A stretch of DNA of 15,322 bases from Cytophagales bacterium. GTDB lineage: Bacteria; Bacteroidota; Bacteroidia; Cytophagales; Cyclobacteriaceae. The stretch's first letter is position 1, and each line of letters begins with the position of its first letter. Location of the stretch: assembly GCA_003504855.1 (NCBI GenBank), contig DNZD01000352.1, positions 1-15,322 on the forward strand. The letters run 5' to 3'. Under the pieces are notes generated by a model. The model worked only from the letters and a program-made list of their open reading frames with translations, did no database searches and was not told where the DNA came from. Of this stretch, positions 1-7,758 are shown piece after piece. The position numbers and the translations under genes were made by a program.

Positions 1-2048
1 TCCGGGTGCGCCTTCTCGATTTCGTCCAGCAGGATAACACTGTATGGTTTGCGCCGAACGGCCTCGGTAAGCTGCCCGCCTTCATCGTAACCCACATATC
101 CCGGAGGTGCACCGATGAGGCGACTCACACTATGGCGCTCCTGGTATTCACTCATGTCGATGCGCACCATGGCATTGTCATCATCAAAGAGATAACTCGC
201 CAGGGCTTTCGATAATTCGGTCTTACCAACGCCCGTCGTGCCCATGAAAATAAATGAACCAATGGGACGCTTGGGGTCCTGCAGTCCTGCGCGGCTTCTG
301 CGAACAGCGTCAGACAATACGCGGATGGCTTCCTCTTGTCCGGCTACACGCTTGCTCAGTTCGTCTTCAAGGTGAAGGAGTTTGTCGCGTTCACTTTGCA
401 GCATCCTTGAAACGGGAATACCCGTCCACTTGGCGACCACTTCCGCAATGTCTTCATTGTCTACTTCTTCTTTCAACAAAGTGCCATTGCCCTGCATGGC
501 CTTCATTTCTTCCTGAAGTTCTTTTACCCGTTTCTCTGCTGCCGTGATTTTTCCATATCGTATTTCAGCCACACGGCCATAATCACCTGCCTTTTCGGCC
601 TGGTCGGCTTCGAACTTGAGTTTGTCGATGGCCTCTTTTTCTTTCTGGATATTATTCACCACAGACTTCTCGCTTTCCCATTTCGCTTTGAGCGTGTTGC
701 GGGTACCTGAGAGATCAGCAATCTCGCGACTAAGTCCTGCTTCTTTCTCTTTGTCTTTTTCCCGACGTATCGCCTCCCGCTCAATTTCAAGCTGCATGAT
801 CTTGCGGTTCAGTTCGTCCAGTTCAGCCGGCATCGAGTTCATCTCAATGCGCAGTTTTGAGGCGGCCTCATCCATCAGGTCGATTGCTTTGTCTGGAAGG
901 AACCGGTCAGAAATATAGCGGTGTGATAATTCTACAGCGGCAATGACCGCATCGTCCTTGATACGCACACCGTGATGCAGTTCGTACTTGTCTTTGATTC
1001 CGCGCAAAATAGAAATAGAATCTTCCACGGTAGGTTCGTCCACCATGACGGATTGAAACCGGCGTTCAAGGGCCTTGTCTTTCTCAATGTATTTCTGGTA
1101 TTCCTTCAGGGTGGTGGCACCGATAGCATGCAATTCGCCGCGGGCCAGCGCAGGCTTCAGGAGGTTGGCGGCATCCATAGCCCCTTCACCACCGCCTGCA
1201 CCAATCAATGTATGAATCTCATCAATAAAGAGAATAATCTGTCCGTTTGAATCGGTAACCTCTTTGATCACCGCCTTCAGTCGCTCTTCAAATTCGCCTT
1301 TGTATTTTGCGCCCGCCACCAGCAGGCCCATATCGAGTGACACCAGGATTTTGCCTTTCAGGTTTTCGGGAACGTCACCATTCACGATGCGTTGGGCCAT
1401 GCCCTCCACAATGGCCGTCTTGCCCACGCCAGGTTCGCCCAGGAGTATAGGATTGTTCTTGGTGCGACGTGCCAAAATTTGCAACACGCGCCGGATCTCT
1501 TCATCCCGACCGATAACCGGATCAATTTTTCCCTGCTTGGCCAGGTCATTGAGGTTTTTGGAATAGCGTTCCAGCGACTTGTACTTGGCTTCGGCGTTGG
1601 CATCGGTAACAGACTTTCCGCCGCGCAGGTCGTTGATCGCCTTAATAAGTGATGCACGGGCAAACCCTGCATCTTTCATCAGCACGGCTGTTTTTTCTTT
1701 GCCGGCCAAAAGGGCGAGCAGCAGGTGTTCAATAGAAATGTATTCGTCTTTGAAGTCGCTTAATTCTTTTTCGGCCTGTTGAAGAACCGCATTGGACGCC
1801 GATGTGAGGTAGGGCTGCGAACCAGACACTTTGGGATATGATTGCAGCAGCTCGTCGAGTCGCGTCACCAATAGGTTGTTGTTGACGCCGGATTTCTTAA
1901 TCAGAAAATCAACCACATTTTCGTCGGTTTCCAGAATAGCCTTGAGCAGGTGACCCGGCTCAATGGCCTGTTGTTGAAATCCAGACGCAATGGTCGCTGA
2001 TTTTTGTAGCGCTTCCTGCGATTTGATAGTGAATTTTTCAAAGTTCAT
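1..2048 (-). CDS. clpB: ATP-dependent chaperone ClpB (C-terminus cut by window edge)
   Basis: Hsp100/ClpB disaggregase, a cytoplasmic hexamer that threads aggregated proteins through its pore together with DnaK. Reading the minus strand from the ATG at 2048 gives 682 residues with no stop before the edge. E. coli ClpB has 857, so about 180 C-terminal residues are missing. Seen in order: an N-terminal Clp repeat domain (begins [14 protein letters not shown]); first AAA+ module with Walker A GEPGVGKT (Lys210) and Walker [10 protein letters not shown]; a long charged coiled-coil middle domain (about 400-525), which separates ClpB from ClpA and ClpC; then the second AAA+ module with Walker A GTTGVGKT (Lys609) and Walker [12 protein letters not shown] close to the edge. 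The two Walker lysines lie within two residues of the E. coli positions, so the gene looks intact. The start is supported by a GGAGGG ribosome binding site. No CIRCE element was found upstream. Confidence 0.97.
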   Translation of the reverse strand, partial: MNFEKFTIKSQEALQKSATIASGFQQQAIEPGHLLKAILETDENVVDFLIKKSGVNNNLLVTRLDELLQSYPKVSGSQPYLTSASNAVLQQAEKELSDFKDEYISIEHLLLALLAGKEKTAVLMKDAGFARASLIKAINDLRGGKSVTDANAEAKYKSLERYSKNLNDLAKQGKIDPVIGRDEEIRRVLQILARRTKNNPILLGEPGVGKTAIVEGMAQRIVNGDVPENLKGKILVSLDMGLLVAGAKYKGEFEERLKAVIKEVTDSNGQIILFIDEIHTLIGAGGGEGAMDAANLLKPALARGELHAIGATTLKEYQKYIEKDKALERRFQSVMVDEPTVEDSISILRGIKDKYELHHGVRIKDDAVIAAVELSHRYISDRFLPDKAIDLMDEAASKLRIEMNSMPAELDELNRKIMQLEIEREAIRREKDKEKEAGLSREIADLSGTRNTLKAKWESEKSVVNNIQKEKEAIDKLKFEADQAEKAGDYGRVAEIRYGKITAAEKRVKELQEEMKAMQGNGTLLKEEVDNEDIAEVVAKWTGIPVSRMLQSERDKLLHLEDELSKRVAGQEEAIRVLSDAVRRSRAGLQDPKRPIGSFIFMGTTGVGKTELSKALASYLFDDDNAMVRIDMSEYQERHSVSRLIGAPPGYVGYDEGGQLTEAVRRKPYSVILLDEIEKAHP

Positions 2049-2056
2049 AGCTCAAT

Positions 2057-2062
2057 CCCTCC
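2057..2062 (-). promoter_or_regulatory. Ribosome binding site of clpB
   Basis: Read on the minus strand this is GGAGGG, 8 nt before the clpB ATG. It is the clearest Shine-Dalgarno site in the window and fixes the clpB start; most other genes here have none, which is usual for Bacteroidota. Confidence 0.6.
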
Positions 2063-2212
2063 GGCACCCTGTCATCAAATCGCTCACCAACTTTTAATTA
2101 TCGACGATTCAGGAAAATTTGACGTGAAACCCCTCAGTTTTTGCTGCTTTTGTGCCATATTGACTTGTTATGAGCGCTGTGAAAAAAGAGAATATTCAGG
2201 TATTAAGACTTC

Positions 2213-2243
2213 TTTGTTCTCCGGCAATTAGGCTGTAGCTTTT
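2213..2243 (+). promoter_or_regulatory. Candidate Bacteroidota-type promoter of glycogen synthase
   Basis: TTTG (2213-2216), a 19-nt spacer and TAGCTTTT (2236-2243) match the Bacteroidota sigma pattern TTTG-N19-TAnnTTTG with one mismatch. The -7 box ends only 12 nt before the ATG at 2256, so the transcript would be nearly leaderless, which weakens the call. The rest of the 207-bp gap between clpB and this gene shows no clear operator or heat-shock element. Confidence 0.25.
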
Positions 2244-2255
2244 CTGGTAATAACT

Positions 2256-4073
2256 ATGTCGCGTCCTAAAACATCACCAAATTTTCCTAAAGCCCTGTTG
2301 CTCGAAATCGCCTGGGAAGTGTGTAACCAGGTAGGTGGTATATATACGGTAATTCGCTCCAAGGCACCCGCGGTGGCCGAGCGTGTGCAGGGAGAATATT
2401 GCATGATTGGCCCTTACCTCAACAAGAATATTCAGGCAGAACTTGAGCCCCTTGATGATGTGCAGGACGTCTTTGGTCAGGCTGCCGCCAATCTTCGCAA
2501 ACGGGGTTACGATGTTCACTATGCTGAATGGCTTATCACGGGAAAACCCAGGGTGGTGTTGCTGAATCCCAAGGTGATTGAGGATAAAGCCCTTGGCGTA
2601 ATCAAATACCTTCTATGGAAGAACCATGGTGTGAGCACACCCGACCAGCATGAGTTGGTTAATCAGGTTGTTGCCTTTGGCTACCTGACCAAACTGTACA
2701 TTGATGAATTGGTGAAGTTGACAAAAGATCAGCGGCTGATCGCCCATTTTCATGAATGGATGGCTGGTTTACCCATACTCGATATCAAACGCGAGAAGAT
2801 GCCGGTACGTACCGTGTTTACCACCCACGCTACCCAGCTGGGACGCCACCTGGCAATCAATTCTCCGCTCTTCTACGCACACCTTCCGTTTTTTGACCGC
2901 GAAGCAGAAGCCAAGAAATTTGGTGTGGTCACGGAAGAGGCCATCGAATACAAATGCGCTCAGAACTGTGATGTTTTTACGACGGTGAGTGATGTTACCG
3001 CCCGGGAATGCAAACACTTGCTGAAGCGAAAGCCTGAGGTCATTTTGCCCAATGGACTCAACATTGAACGCTTCGAAGCCTTGCACGAGTTTCAAAACCT
3101 GCACGCACAGTACAAACAGGAAATCCATGAATTTGTCATGGGGCATTTCTTTCAGTCGTATACGTTTGACCTGGACAAGACCTTGTATCTGTTTACTTCC
3201 GGTCGTTATGAATTCCGGAATAAGGGATTCGACCTCACCCTGGAGGCCCTGTGGCACCTGAATGAGAAGCTTAAGGCTGAGAAGACAGATATCACCATTG
3301 TGATGTTCTTCGTGACCAAGCGGGAGTTCTACAGCATCCGTCCTGAGGTGTTGCAATCACGGGCTATGATGGAAGAAATACGTCAGACATGCACGGCCAT
3401 CGAAGCGGAAATTGGCAAGAAACTTTTTTATGCTACCACCCGGCAGGCTGAAAACCGGATGCCCAACCTGAATGATTTTGTAGAGGACTATTGGAAGTTG
3501 CGCTACCGCCGCACCCTGCAGAGTTGGCGCACCAGCAAATTGCCCGTGGTGGTAACACATAAACTGGTCAATGAAACCGGCGATGAGATACTGCAGTTTC
3601 TCAACAGACGGAACCTGCTCAATCGACCGGAAGACAAAGTGAAAATTGTCTATCATCCGGATTTTATCACATCAACGAATCCGTTGTTTGGCATGGACTA
3701 CCAGCAATTTGTGCGGGGTTGCCACCTGGGAGTTTTCCCCAGTTATTATGAGCCCTGGGGGTATACGCCACTCGAATGTATGGCCAGCGGTGTGCCTTCC
3801 GTAACCAGTGATTTGTCGGGCTTTGGTGACTACCTCACCATGAATTTTCCGGACCATGAAAAGAATGGGATGTTTGTGATTGAGCGGGGCAAGCGGACCT
3901 TTGACTGGAGTTCCAGGCAGTTGGCGTCTTCTCTCTATCGCTTTATCACCCAGTCTCGCCGCGACCGGATTATGCAGCGCAATAACGTGGAGAATTATTC
4001 AGCCGCCTTTGACTGGAAGAACCTGATCCGGCATTACCGTCAGGCGTACGACCTGGCGGTGCATGCCTACTAA
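2256..4073 (+). CDS. Glycogen synthase, eukaryote-type GT3 family
   Basis: Transfers glucose from a nucleotide sugar (UDP-glucose in characterised GT3 enzymes) to the non-reducing end of glycogen, in the cytoplasm. The 605-residue product carries the fungal and animal GT3 motifs along its length: EIAWEVCNQVGGIYTV near residue 17 (sugar-nucleotide site), FHEWMAGLP, TTHATQLGRHL, NGLNIERF, GRYEFRNKGFD, and FPSYYEPWGYTPLE at 494-507, whose Glu499 and Glu507 correspond to the catalytic pair of GYS and Gsy2. It lacks the phosphorylated N- and C-terminal tails of the animal enzyme (about 737 residues). A C-terminal arginine-rich helix, RRDRIMQR at 568-575, followed by FDWKNLIRHY, aligns with the glucose-6-phosphate-sensing helix of eukaryotic synthases, although the later arginines are missing. 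It is not the ADP-glucose GT5 enzyme GlgA. upp follows 46 nt downstream on the same strand. Confidence 0.95.
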   Translation: MSRPKTSPNFPKALLLEIAWEVCNQVGGIYTVIRSKAPAVAERVQGEYCMIGPYLNKNIQAELEPLDDVQDVFGQAAANLRKRGYDVHYAEWLITGKPRVVLLNPKVIEDKALGVIKYLLWKNHGVSTPDQHELVNQVVAFGYLTKLYIDELVKLTKDQRLIAHFHEWMAGLPILDIKREKMPVRTVFTTHATQLGRHLAINSPLFYAHLPFFDREAEAKKFGVVTEEAIEYKCAQNCDVFTTVSDVTARECKHLLKRKPEVILPNGLNIERFEALHEFQNLHAQYKQEIHEFVMGHFFQSYTFDLDKTLYLFTSGRYEFRNKGFDLTLEALWHLNEKLKAEKTDITIVMFFVTKREFYSIRPEVLQSRAMMEEIRQTCTAIEAEIGKKLFYATTRQAENRMPNLNDFVEDYWKLRYRRTLQSWRTSKLPVVVTHKLVNETGDEILQFLNRRNLLNRPEDKVKIVYHPDFITSTNPLFGMDYQQFVRGCHLGVFPSYYEPWGYTPLECMASGVPSVTSDLSGFGDYLTMNFPDHEKNGMFVIERGKRTFDWSSRQLASSLYRFITQSRRDRIMQRNNVENYSAAFDWKNLIRHYRQAYDLAVHAY

Positions 4074-4119
4074 ATTTTCCAACACGCGTATTTTCCATGA
4101 TTTTTTTCATTTTTAGACC

Positions 4120-4764
4120 ATGATGAAAGTTCATAACCTGGGTGAAGCGCCTACCATCCTCAACCAGTACCTGAAAGAACTGAGGGATGTACAGATCCAG
4201 AAGGATCGATTTCGGTTCAGACTTAACCTGTCGCGGATTGGTGAAATCATGGCCTATGAAATATCAAAGACATTGTCGTATCAGCCTGCCACGGTGGTGA
4301 GCTCATTGGGTAAGCGGGATACCCAGTTACCAGAAAGTGTGGTGTTGCTTACAATTCTAAGGGCCGGTCTTCCGTTGCTGGAAGGATTTCAACGGGTGTT
4401 TGATCAGGCTGACACGGGATTTATTGGTTCCTATCGCGTGGAGGGAAAAGCTGAGATCCAGATCAAAAGAGACTACATGGCTACGCCCTCCCTGACGGGA
4501 AAAACGGTAATCGTCACTGATACGATGCTGGCTACGGGTCGTTCACTCGTTGATGCGGTGAACACACTGGTGAGCCATGGCCGCCCTGCACACCTGCATC
4601 TGGCCTCTGTAATCTCAGCACCGGAAGGAGTGGCCTATCTGCAGGAACATATATCTATGCCTGCAACCCTGTGGGTATGTTCGGTTGATGAAAAACTGAA
4701 CGCCCATTCCTATATCGTGCCGGGTTTAGGCGACGCAGGTGACTTGAGTTTTGGCCCCAAATAA
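4120..4764 (+). CDS. upp: Uracil phosphoribosyltransferase
   Basis: Pyrimidine salvage: uracil + PRPP gives UMP + diphosphate, in the cytoplasm. The 214-residue length is typical of the family. Seen: LLTILRAGLPLLEG near residue 76 (conserved ILRAG loop); the PRPP-binding segment VIVTDTMLATGRS at 130-142; and the C-terminal uracil-recognition loop YIVPGLGDAGDLSFG at 198-212. The PRPP loop reads TDTMLATGRS instead of the commoner VDPMLATGGS, but the key Asp134 is kept. The gene begins with two consecutive ATG codons; either 4120 or 4123 may be used, and there is no Shine-Dalgarno site to decide. It lies 46 nt after the glycogen synthase gene and 4 nt before the next gene, so co-transcription is likely. 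Confidence 0.95.
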   Translation: MMKVHNLGEAPTILNQYLKELRDVQIQKDRFRFRLNLSRIGEIMAYEISKTLSYQPATVVSSLGKRDTQLPESVVLLTILRAGLPLLEGFQRVFDQADTGFIGSYRVEGKAEIQIKRDYMATPSLTGKTVIVTDTMLATGRSLVDAVNTLVSHGRPAHLHLASVISAPEGVAYLQEHISMPATLWVCSVDEKLNAHSYIVPGLGDAGDLSFGPK

Positions 4765-4768
4765 TGCT

Positions 4769-5224
4769 ATGGAAGAAATTGGGAAAGCCATTCCGGTAGT
4801 CATCGCCAGCATGATCAAGTTTATTGGTGGACCGGTGGTGGGGTTTACTTCGCAGGTGCATTTTATCACTACCGTCCTGGCAACGGTCACCGGCATGATG
4901 GCGATGGTGGTGCTGTTTACTTTTTTTGGTGACTGGATGCGGGTGCATATATTTTCCCGATTCCGGAAAAAGAAGCCTAAACTGTTCACGCCTTCACGCC
5001 GCAAATACGCTGGTTTGTGGAAGAAATATGGTTTGGCAGGTATTGCGTTTTTTACGCCTGTGTTTCTCACACCCATTGGCGGCACCCTGATTGCGGTAAG
5101 CTCCGGGAGTCCGAAAGAGAAAATTATTTTTTACATGTTTGTCAGCGCGGCCGTGTGGTCGATGGTTTTCACCGGCATCATCTATTTCTTGGGGAAGGAG
5201 TTCCTCCCCCAGTTCGCCAACTGA
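4769..5224 (+). CDS. Small integral membrane protein, four predicted helices
   Basis: A 151-residue protein of unknown function. Hydrophobic stretches at about 6-28, 32-56, 86-112 and 117-142 suggest four membrane helices. They are split by a strongly basic loop at 58-86 (RKKKPK, SRRKY, KK), which by the positive-inside rule should face the cytoplasm. The third segment holds a proline- and glycine-rich turn, TPVFLTPIGGTL. The overall shape vaguely recalls small multidrug-export-like proteins (PF06695), but I see no diagnostic motif. ATG 4769 is preferred over the in-frame TTG at 4751, which lies inside upp; with 4 nt between the upp stop and this ATG and no Shine-Dalgarno site, translation is probably coupled to upp. 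It ends 2 nt from the convergent sdaAA gene, so no separate terminator fits between them. Confidence 0.8.
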   Translation: MEEIGKAIPVVIASMIKFIGGPVVGFTSQVHFITTVLATVTGMMAMVVLFTFFGDWMRVHIFSRFRKKKPKLFTPSRRKYAGLWKKYGLAGIAFFTPVFLTPIGGTLIAVSSGSPKEKIIFYMFVSAAVWSMVFTGIIYFLGKEFLPQFAN

Positions 5225-5226
5225 TC

Positions 5227-6132
5227 TTATTTTACCTCCTCGTCGGGAAGTATTTCGATATCGCGGATGAGCACCCGCTTGGCGATCCGTTGAGCGGTGC
5301 TGGTCGCGGCGAGTCCGCCGAGCGCTGTTTCTTTATACCGGGTCTCCATGCTGGCCCCGATTTCTCCCATGGCTTCAATTACTTCATCTACCGGAATTAC
5401 ACTGCTGACATCCGCCAATGCGATTTGCGCTGAACTATTGGCGATAGCTGCGGCGCTGGCATTGCGCACAACACAGGGAACTTCAACCAGTCCGGCCACC
5501 GGGTCGCAAACAAGGCCGAGCATACATTGTACGGTAATGGCCACGGCATTAAATATCATATCAGTATTACCACCCAGGCAATACACGATGGCACCGGCGC
5601 CCATGGCAGCTGCGGTACCCGTTTCGGCCTGACAACCGCCCACGGCACCCGCAATACTGGCTTTTTGTTCCATGATCAGTGCAATCCCGGCAGCCAACAA
5701 CATCGACTCGAGAATCTTCTTGTCAGGGATCTGGTGAATTTCCTGTAGCGTAAATAATACTCCCGGCATAATGCCACTGGCCCCTGCGGTGGGCGCGGCT
5801 ACAATTCGACCCATACAAGAGTTTACCTCCTTGGCAGCAAGGGCACGGGAGATTAGTTGCTGAAATTCTCGCGACAGCACCGGCGTCGGATAGCGATATA
5901 CCTTCTTCGCGCCGTTGTTGATCATACCGGATCGCGAAGTCATATCTTCTTCCAGTCCGGTGTGCACGGCCTCCTTCATCACCGACCATGCGGTCTGCAG
6001 GCCTTCGTAAATTTTAGCTTCCGTACTGCCTTTCTGCGATTGCTCATAATCAATGACGACCTGAACCAGCGAAATTCTTTTTTCTTCGCTGTAGCGCTTC
6101 CAGCCTTCGAATGAATCAAATAGAAATGGCAT
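5227..6132 (-). CDS. sdaAA: L-serine ammonia-lyase, iron-sulfur-dependent, alpha subunit
   Basis: Deaminates L-serine to pyruvate and ammonia using an oxygen-sensitive [4Fe-4S] cluster, in the cytoplasm. The 301-residue product corresponds to the catalytic alpha chain alone. Seen: SCMGRIVAAPTAGASGIMPG near 105-124, then GGCQAE (Cys167), GLVCDPV (Cys209) and VEVPC (Cys220). The spacings of 42 and 11 residues between the last three cysteines equal those of the cluster ligands in the fused Legionella enzyme, so the cluster site looks intact. The beta (ASB/ACT-like) chain is not encoded next to it: the upstream neighbour is a divergent peptidase and the downstream neighbour is convergent. Either sdaAB lies elsewhere in the genome, or the alpha chain works differently here. 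The ATG at 6132 has no Shine-Dalgarno site but follows a good promoter candidate. Confidence 0.95.
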   Translation of the reverse strand: MPFLFDSFEGWKRYSEEKRISLVQVVIDYEQSQKGSTEAKIYEGLQTAWSVMKEAVHTGLEEDMTSRSGMINNGAKKVYRYPTPVLSREFQQLISRALAAKEVNSCMGRIVAAPTAGASGIMPGVLFTLQEIHQIPDKKILESMLLAAGIALIMEQKASIAGAVGGCQAETGTAAAMGAGAIVYCLGGNTDMIFNAVAITVQCMLGLVCDPVAGLVEVPCVVRNASAAAIANSSAQIALADVSSVIPVDEVIEAMGEIGASMETRYKETALGGLAATSTAQRIAKRVLIRDIEILPDEEVK

Positions 6133-6148
6133 ACGGGATGGTATTGAA

Positions 6149-6178
6149 CGAAGTTACCTAATTGCACTTGTATTACAA
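6149..6178 (-). promoter_or_regulatory. Candidate Bacteroidota-type promoter of sdaAA
   Basis: Read on the minus strand: TTG (6178-6176), exactly 19 nt, then TAACTTCG (6156-6149). This matches TTG-N19-TAnnTTTG with one substitution (C for the third T). It ends 16 nt before the sdaAA ATG, implying a 5' leader of roughly 10 nt. Confidence 0.4.
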
Positions 6179-6224
6179 TTTTGCCTGCCGGAAAGTTCTG
6201 CTGTCGCGCAATCGATGAAAGACT

Positions 6225-6232
6225 TATATTCG
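6225..6232 (+). promoter_or_regulatory. Candidate -7 box of the M28 peptidase gene
   Basis: TATATTCG fits TAnnTTTG with one substitution, the same T-to-C change as in the sdaAA candidate. No TTG lies at the right distance upstream (a CTG is found at 6201-6203), and the box is only 5 nt before the ATG, so this is weak. Confidence 0.2.
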
Positions 6233-6237
6233 CAACC

Positions 6238-7641
6238 ATGACACAATCTGTATTCAATCATCATGCCGCTCGTTGGATTATCGCAGCGGCATTAAGTGTA
6301 TCTCAGTTTATGGCGGCTGCACAAAGTGCAGATGAAAAGACAATCCGTCAGATTTACTCCACCGCCCTGGCTGAGGGGAAGTCCTATTCGATGCTCGACT
6401 ACCTGTCCAATAAGATTGGCGCGCGACTCAGTGGTTCTCCCGGTGCAGCAGCATCGGTGGAGTGGACCAGGCATATGATGGAAGATTTTGATTTTGATAG
6501 TGTATGGCTTCAACCAGTGATGGTGCCACATTGGGTACGAGGCCAGCAGGAGATTGGCCGCATCGTCAATTCCAAAAAAATGGGCAGCGTGGAAGTTAAC
6601 GTGTGTGCCCTTGGGGGCAGTGTAGGTACCGGACCAGAGGGTGTGGTGGGTAACATTATTGAAGTAAAGAGTTTTGAAGAGCTTGCCCAGCTCGGCACCA
6701 AAAATGTGCAAGGCAAAATTGTGTTTTTCAACCGCCCGATGGATCCTACCCAGATCAACACTTTCGCTGCCTATGGCGGCGCGGTGAACCAACGGGGTGG
6801 TGGTGCCAGCGAGGCTGCTAAGTATGGTGCTGTTGCTGCACTTGTTCGCTCGATGGGTTCTAATACTGAAGACTACCCCCATACCGGTGGCATGCGATAT
6901 GCCCCGAACATTCCACAGATCCCCGCATTTGCCATCAGCACGAAGCATGCGGATCAACTGAGTCGCCTGCTCAAGGAAGACAAAGCAATTCAGGTTTACC
7001 TGGAGTCTCATTGTGAGACATTGGAAGAAGCACCTTCTTTTAATGTGATCGGTGAGATCCGCGGCAGCGAGAACAAAGATGAATACATTGTTGTCGGTGG
7101 ACACCTGGATTCTTGGGACCTCGGGCAGGGCGCTCATGACGACGGGGCAGGATGTATCCAATCCATAGAAGCCTTGCGTATCCTGAAATCCATTGGTTAC
7201 AAGCCAAAGCGCACCTTGCGGGCGGTGATGTTTATGAATGAAGAGAATGGTTTGCGGGGTGGTACGAAATATGCTGAAGAAGCAGCCCGCAAAAAGGAAA
7301 AACACCTGGCTGCCATTGAAGCTGATCGGGGAGGCTTTACACCCCGAGGGTTTACCATCAGTGCAGATACGGCCAGTCGGAAGCGCATTCAAAGATGGAA
7401 GTCACTCCTGGATCCGTATGGCTTGTCGGACTTCAGCCAGGAGGGTGGTGGCGCGGATATCGGTCCGCTCGCCAACCAGGGGGTAGCACTTATTGGGTTC
7501 TTGCCGGATTCACAGCGATACTTTAATTACCACCATACGCGCGCCGATACTTTTGATAAGGTAGACAAGCGTGAATTGGAGTTGGGTGCCGCTTCCATGA
7601 CAGCATTGCTCTATCTGCTGGATAAGTACGGTTTGCGATAA
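6238..7641 (+). CDS. Secreted M28 family metallopeptidase (carboxypeptidase Q-like)
   Basis: Exported di-zinc exopeptidase that probably trims amino acids from peptides in the periplasm or outside the cell. From ATG 6238 the product is 467 residues. A signal peptide is visible (ARWIIAAALSVSQF, cleavage expected near AAAQS-ADE at about 31). A protease-associated (PA) insert spans about 130-255. The M28 catalytic set is complete: GGHLDSWD (His289), HDDGAG (Asp301), MNEENG (Glu335 as general base, Glu336), ADRGGF (Asp363) and YHHTRADT (His433). These positions are each one less than in human carboxypeptidase Q, so the zinc sites should be functional. An upstream in-frame TTG at 6181 was rejected because it would bury the signal peptide behind 19 extra polar residues. 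There is no T9SS tail. It is followed by a strong terminator. Confidence 0.95.
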   Translation: MTQSVFNHHAARWIIAAALSVSQFMAAAQSADEKTIRQIYSTALAEGKSYSMLDYLSNKIGARLSGSPGAAASVEWTRHMMEDFDFDSVWLQPVMVPHWVRGQQEIGRIVNSKKMGSVEVNVCALGGSVGTGPEGVVGNIIEVKSFEELAQLGTKNVQGKIVFFNRPMDPTQINTFAAYGGAVNQRGGGASEAAKYGAVAALVRSMGSNTEDYPHTGGMRYAPNIPQIPAFAISTKHADQLSRLLKEDKAIQVYLESHCETLEEAPSFNVIGEIRGSENKDEYIVVGGHLDSWDLGQGAHDDGAGCIQSIEALRILKSIGYKPKRTLRAVMFMNEENGLRGGTKYAEEAARKKEKHLAAIEADRGGFTPRGFTISADTASRKRIQRWKSLLDPYGLSDFSQEGGGADIGPLANQGVALIGFLPDSQRYFNYHHTRADTFDKVDKRELELGAASMTALLYLLDKYGLR

Positions 7642-7662
7642 ACAGCGATATTTTCAGCTTGA

Positions 7663-7695
7663 AAAAGGCGGTTTGGGTTACCCAGGCCGCCTTTT
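7663..7695 (+). terminator. Intrinsic terminator after the M28 peptidase gene
   Basis: A 15-bp hairpin: 7663-7677 pairs with 7681-7695 around a TTA loop. It starts with AAAAGGCGG against CCGCCTTTT, includes two G-U pairs (7672-7686 and 7673-7685), and is closed by TGGG/CCCA. The descending arm ends in TTTT, which serves as the U-tract. It begins 21 nt after the stop codon. The ascending arm has an A-run, so it could also terminate minus-strand transcripts. Confidence 0.85.
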
Positions 7696-7700
7696 CTGGA

Positions 7701-7727
7701 TTGACATATTGCGTTTTCCTATCTTCA
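7701..7727 (+). promoter_or_regulatory. Candidate promoter of the giant repeat protein gene
   Basis: TTG (7701-7703, within TTGACAT) and TATCTTCA (7720-7727) resemble the Bacteroidota -33 and -7 boxes, but the spacer is only 16 nt and the -7 box has two mismatches. Its placement just after the terminator and about 30 nt before the start codon is what one expects for an independent transcript. Confidence 0.25.
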
Positions 7728-7745
7728 CAAGTCACTATTCACCTT

Positions 7746-7752
7746 AAAAGGA
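7746..7752 (+). promoter_or_regulatory. Possible ribosome binding site deciding a GTG start
   Basis: AAAAGGA ends 6 nt before the GTG at 7759 and 24 nt before the in-frame ATG at 7777. The spacing favours the GTG; the rarity of GTG starts and of Shine-Dalgarno use in this phylum favours the ATG. Confidence 0.4.
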
Positions 7753-7758
7753 CCACCC

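Noticed and set aside
2170..2238. A 22-codon plus-strand reading frame (starts MSAVKKENIQ) in the gap before the glycogen synthase gene, a possible leader peptide.
   Set aside because: It has no ribosome binding site, no repeated regulatory codons and no attenuator hairpin after it; short frames like this arise by chance.
2049..2255. Heat-shock control element (CIRCE or sigma-32 type) upstream of clpB.
   Set aside because: No TTAGCACTC-N9-GAGTGCTAA repeat or convincing -35/-10 pair could be found on the clpB strand.
2769..3356. A 195-codon open frame antisense to the glycogen synthase gene.
   Set aside because: Shadow of a conserved gene in the opposite frame; no recognisable motif.
6292..7392. 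A 366-codon open frame antisense to the M28 peptidase gene.
   Set aside because: It is fully opposite a well-supported gene with all catalytic motifs, is rich in Cys, His and Arg without any domain pattern, and has no promoter context.
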